A stretch of 64,000 nucleotides of DNA from CALAGB01 sp963789565 (GTDB lineage Bacteria; Chloroflexota; Chloroflexia; Thermomicrobiales; Thermomicrobiaceae), in contig CAWBKX010000002.1 in assembly GCA_963789565.1 (NCBI GenBank), positions 1,674,001-1,738,000 on the forward strand. The letters run 5' to 3'. Each line of letters opens with the position of its first letter. The stretch's first letter is position 1. The position numbers and the translations under genes were made by a program. Positions 61,557-64,000 of the stretch are shown here, piece after piece. The notes beneath the pieces are model-generated. The model made no database searches, was not told the origin of the DNA, and saw nothing but the letters and a program-made list of their open reading frames with translations.

Positions 61557-61624
61557 CACCCACGGGCACACGCGTGCGGGTCTGGTGCGCGGCTCCCGTA
61601 CGTTCCTCTCGAATGCGCTTGCTG

Positions 61625-62356
61625 CTACTTGCTCAATGCGGCATCGATGGCCGATTTGACCGAGCCCCAACCGGTGTAGGTGATCTGCTGTCCATCCACG
61701 AAGAAGGTCGGAGTGCCGTTGATATTCTGATTGGATGCGGCGGTGTCTGATGCCTTCACCTGATCCGCCGTCTCATGGCCGTCGAAGCAGGTGTTGAACT
61801 TCGACATGTCGAGCCCGATGTCATTGGCCATCGTCTTCAATCGGGACCGCGAGAATCCGCCGCTGTTCTCCGCCTTCTGATTCTTGAAGAGCGTGTCGTG
61901 ATACTGCCAGAACTGTCCCTGGTTGTTGGCGCAGGCAGCCGCCTCAGAGGCATCGATCGATTCCTGCCAGCCAAACGTCAGATCCTTGTACTCAAAGTAG
62001 ACCTTGCCCGTGGAGATGTACTGCTGCATCAGGGCCGATTCGTTCTGCGTCCAGAATTGATCGCAAAACGGGCACTGATAGTTGGCCCACTCAACCACCT
62101 TCACGGGGGCGTTGGGATCGCCCAACGTCTCCCCGTTGGCCTGGATGCTGCCGGTCGGGTCGGGTGCGATGGAGACGGCGCTTGTGTCACCACCACCCAG
62201 CCGCGGAATCAGGATCAGACCCAGGGCGATCAAGATGGCGAGGCCGCCCGCTCCAAAGATGGTGAACTGTTTGCGACGCCTGGACGCCTTTTCCTCAGCG
62301 TGTTTGCGTTCGCTGCGCCGATTGCGCCGGCGGTCGCGGTTTTCCTCATTGCTCAT
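61625..62356 (-). CDS. Membrane-anchored DsbA-like thioredoxin protein
   Basis: 243 aa. Basic cytoplasmic N-terminus, one membrane anchor (FTIFGAGGLAILIALGLILI), then a DsbA domain with active-site CPFC in EWANYQCPFCDQFW and cis-Pro loop GTPTFFVDG. Two further Cys (ACANNQG, NTCFDG) resemble those of BdbD-type oxidases. Likely oxidises thiols of exported proteins. Divergent from blaI-like gene, with two operators between. Confidence 0.88.
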   Translation of the reverse strand: MSNEENRDRRRNRRSERKHAEEKASRRRKQFTIFGAGGLAILIALGLILIPRLGGGDTSAVSIAPDPTGSIQANGETLGDPNAPVKVVEWANYQCPFCDQFWTQNESALMQQYISTGKVYFEYKDLTFGWQESIDASEAAACANNQGQFWQYHDTLFKNQKAENSGGFSRSRLKTMANDIGLDMSKFNTCFDGHETADQVKASDTAASNQNINGTPTFFVDGQQITYTGWGSVKSAIDAALSK

Positions 62357-62397
62357 AGGGGAGTTGCTTCCTTCTCATCGAACTATCCGGCTGATAT

Positions 62398-62416
62398 GCT
62401 TACACCGGGTAAGCAA
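62398..62416. promoter_or_regulatory. BlaI-type operator 1
   Basis: Inverted repeat TGCTTAC-ACCGG-GTAAGCA, 40 bp upstream of the DsbA-like start and 90 bp before the BlaI-like gene. Confidence 0.55.
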
Positions 62417-62423
62417 CGAATAC

Positions 62424-62438
62424 TTACAATGTGTAAGC
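62424..62438. promoter_or_regulatory. BlaI-type operator 2
   Basis: Inverted repeat CTTACA-ATG-TGTAAG. The TTACA/TGTAA core resembles the TACA/TGTA half-sites of BlaI/MecI operators. Confidence 0.6.
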
Positions 62439-62506
62439 ATAATGAGTTCGAACTGTGCGGTCAAGAACGGTTCGAGTCGAGCGTAGCGTGGGCAGGTGAG
62501 TAGGCG

Positions 62507-62926
62507 ATGGTGAGACGAATCGGCACCATTCGGCGCTTCGATCTGGATGAACGCGGGATTTCGCGCGTGCTTGGCGAGCTTGAGTCGCACATCTTGCAGG
62601 CGGTCTGGCAGCTGGGTCAGGCGACCGTCAAGGAGGTGGCCGCGGCGCTCGGTCCCGATGCGCACGTCAAGACCGTCATGACGGTGATGAATCGCATGGC
62701 CGAGAAAGATCTTCTCCACCGGCAACGTCGCGGGCGACACTTCGTCTATAGCGCGTCACTCGACCAGGATTCTTTCATGCAGCAGGTGGCCGATCGCGTG
62801 CTGACCGGCCTGCTGACCGACTTCGGCAGTCCGACGCTGGCGCACTTCGTTCAGGAGGTGAGCGTCGACCAGCTCGCCGAGCTCGAGCGGCTGATCTCCG
62901 AACGACGCGTGCAGGAGGACTCATGA
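62507..62926 (+). CDS. BlaI/MecI/CopY-family repressor
   Basis: 139 aa. Winged helix: LGELESHILQAVWQLGQATV, AHVKTVMTVMNRMAEKDLLH, RRGRHFVYSASLDQDSFMQQ, and a C-terminal dimerisation helix (DQLAELERLISER). Represses by binding paired operators and is inactivated by proteolysis triggered by its membrane partner. Its stop overlaps the M56-like gene (ATGATG). Confidence 0.92.
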   Translation: MVRRIGTIRRFDLDERGISRVLGELESHILQAVWQLGQATVKEVAAALGPDAHVKTVMTVMNRMAEKDLLHRQRRGRHFVYSASLDQDSFMQQVADRVLTGLLTDFGSPTLAHFVQEVSVDQLAELERLISERRVQEDS

Positions 62927-63804
62927 TGGGTGTGCTGGCACAGCCGGTCCGAGCGTTACGTCGTTACCGCGCCACGCTGAGCGCCTTGCTGATCATCCTG
63001 ACTGTGGCTATCTGGCCGAGTCTCCTCTTTCCGGTTGCACGCGCGTACGTCGAGTTCAGCTTCCGTCACCCAGCGACCACACCCCTGTCCTACCGTTATC
63101 CACCGGTGGTGGTGGCCGCGTTCCTCCTATGGGTCAGTCCGATAATCCTCATCGCCCTCGTCCTGTCGTGTCGACAGGCGATCGGGCAGCTCCGTCTGCA
63201 TCGGCAGACAAACGGGCGGCGGTGCGTGGCCAAGCCTGATTGGATCTCCATCGCCGCCAGTGTCGGCATTGCCGATCACTTGATCGTGATCGAAGACGAC
63301 GAGCCCTTCGCCTTCTGCGCGGGTTTCTTCAATCCGGCGATCTACCTCAGTGATGGACTGCTCGACATGCTGGAGCCGGCAGAGATTGAGGCCGTCCTGC
63401 GACATGAAGCGAGTCATCTCCATCGACGCGACCCGCTGCGCCTCTTCCTGGTTCAGCTGCTGCATCTGGCGTTGGCGCCACTGCCGATCGTCGAGACGCT
63501 CTGCGATCGCGCGCGCATCGGCATCGAACTGGCGGCGGATCGCGCCGCGCTCGCCAACGTGTCCATGCCCGCGCTGGCGGGAGCGGTGCTCAAAGTGGCT
63601 CGAGCCAGCACGCGTCCAACCCCAATCACGGCTGCCGGTCTGACGACCAGCGAGGCACGCATCGACGCGCTGCTTGGCCGCCCGGTCCAGGTCGCCTTCA
63701 CCCGGCGCGACGTTGTCGTGACTGGACTGGTGCTGTTGACGCTGGTCGGCGTGGTGGCCCACCTCTGGTCGATCCAGCTCTGCCCGATCTGCCCAACGAT
63801 CTAG
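62923..63804 (+). CDS. BlaR1/M56-type membrane metallopeptidase
   Basis: 293 aa. Membrane helices near residues 20-40, 60-85 and 265-285; zinc site HEASHLHRRDP (HExxH) near residue 165 and a following Glu in GIELAADRAAL (ExxxD), as in M48/M56 peptidases. It lacks the penicillin-sensor domain of BlaR1, so the signal is probably another cell-envelope stress. Partner of the BlaI-like repressor in a two-gene operon. Confidence 0.88.
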   Translation: MMGVLAQPVRALRRYRATLSALLIILTVAIWPSLLFPVARAYVEFSFRHPATTPLSYRYPPVVVAAFLLWVSPIILIALVLSCRQAIGQLRLHRQTNGRRCVAKPDWISIAASVGIADHLIVIEDDEPFAFCAGFFNPAIYLSDGLLDMLEPAEIEAVLRHEASHLHRRDPLRLFLVQLLHLALAPLPIVETLCDRARIGIELAADRAALANVSMPALAGAVLKVARASTRPTPITAAGLTTSEARIDALLGRPVQVAFTRRDVVVTGLVLLTLVGVVAHLWSIQLCPICPTI

Positions 63805-64000
63805 CAGCATCTGGAGCAGGTGTCATCATATCGGGGCTTTGAAGCTGGACTAGTTCAGACGTTTGACTCGTTTCCCGGCATCCTCATTGCCGGTCTCACA
63901 CTATCTCCAAACCGGCACGTTCATCACCGGCACGTTCATCTCGCGTCCGTCTGTTCACACGCTACTCGAGCGAACGTGACGGACGCGAGCGACATCCGGA
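63805..64000. other. Right-edge non-coding stretch
   Basis: Nothing recognised apart from a short tandem ACCGGCACGTTCATC twice (about 63914-63943). Confidence 0.4.

Noticed and set aside
63910..63945. Short tandem repeat as start of a CRISPR array
   Set aside because: Only two 15-bp adjacent copies with no spacer; no cas genes in the window.

Overview
The window (about 62% G+C by eye, mostly intact single-copy housekeeping and accessory genes) looks like a chromosomal piece of a Gram-positive-type or monoderm, aerobic, GC-rich bacterium. The gene families (Ig-repeat and 'WFWGP' secreted proteins, NarX/NarL-type and LuxR regulators, IS630, dispersed REP-like repeats, GH172/DUF2961 protein, Ro60) best fit Chloroflexota, probably Thermomicrobia or a relative. 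That placement is inference; no rRNA gene is present.

Layout. 1-12 kb: end of a TPR-type ATPase regulator, two related DUF1232-type proteins, a membrane-anchored cytochrome c, a TPP enzyme, an ArsB/NhaD-type permease, and a very large secreted Ig-repeat protein split by a one-base frameshift. 12.5-23.6 kb: LuxR regulator, hydrolase, acetyltransferase, a complete cydABDC operon (cytochrome bd oxidase and its ABC exporter) and a membrane-anchored sulfite-oxidase-type molybdoenzyme. 23.8-31.7 kb: MDR dehydrogenase, a REP-associated transposase framed by perfect 31-bp inverted repeats, sucAB, a flavin oxidoreductase and tatA. 31.8-43.7 kb: two-component system, an MprF-like synthase coupled to mgtE, cupredoxin, S41 protease, acetyltransferase, lipoprotein, DedA (probably with an AUC start) and an AhpD/CMD-family protein whose second active-site Cys is replaced by an in-frame TGA followed by a SECIS-like hairpin. 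44-51.7 kb: secreted protein, TenA, small proteins, gamma-glutamyltransferase, NUDIX/phosphatase pair and a MarR/beta-solenoid fusion. 52.6-53.8 kb: IS630-type element. 54-56 kb: DUF2961 protein and CtaG-like protein. 58.2-63.8 kb: ArsR/SRPBCC pair, SnoaL/ECF41 sigma/LUD cluster, DsbA-like thioredoxin, and a BlaI/BlaR1-like pair with two operators.

The most interesting locus is 56245-58242. A bacterial Ro60 (Rsr) gene is preceded, within its leader region, by three Y-RNA-like modules placed end to end (56245-56332, 56335-56455, 56458-56570). All three carry the same Ro60-binding signature, GGG(C/T)CGA, exactly 10 nt, then TTATCG, the spacing I recall for human Y1 RNA. The first is a plain Y RNA hairpin. 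The second is a complete tRNA-shaped molecule whose anticodon loop is replaced by the Ro-binding module. The third has the usual Y RNA topology with a T-arm-like hairpin and a capped acceptor-like stem. The module is thus present in three topologies, two of them related by circular permutation. I know of no description of such a triple array, though I cannot search.
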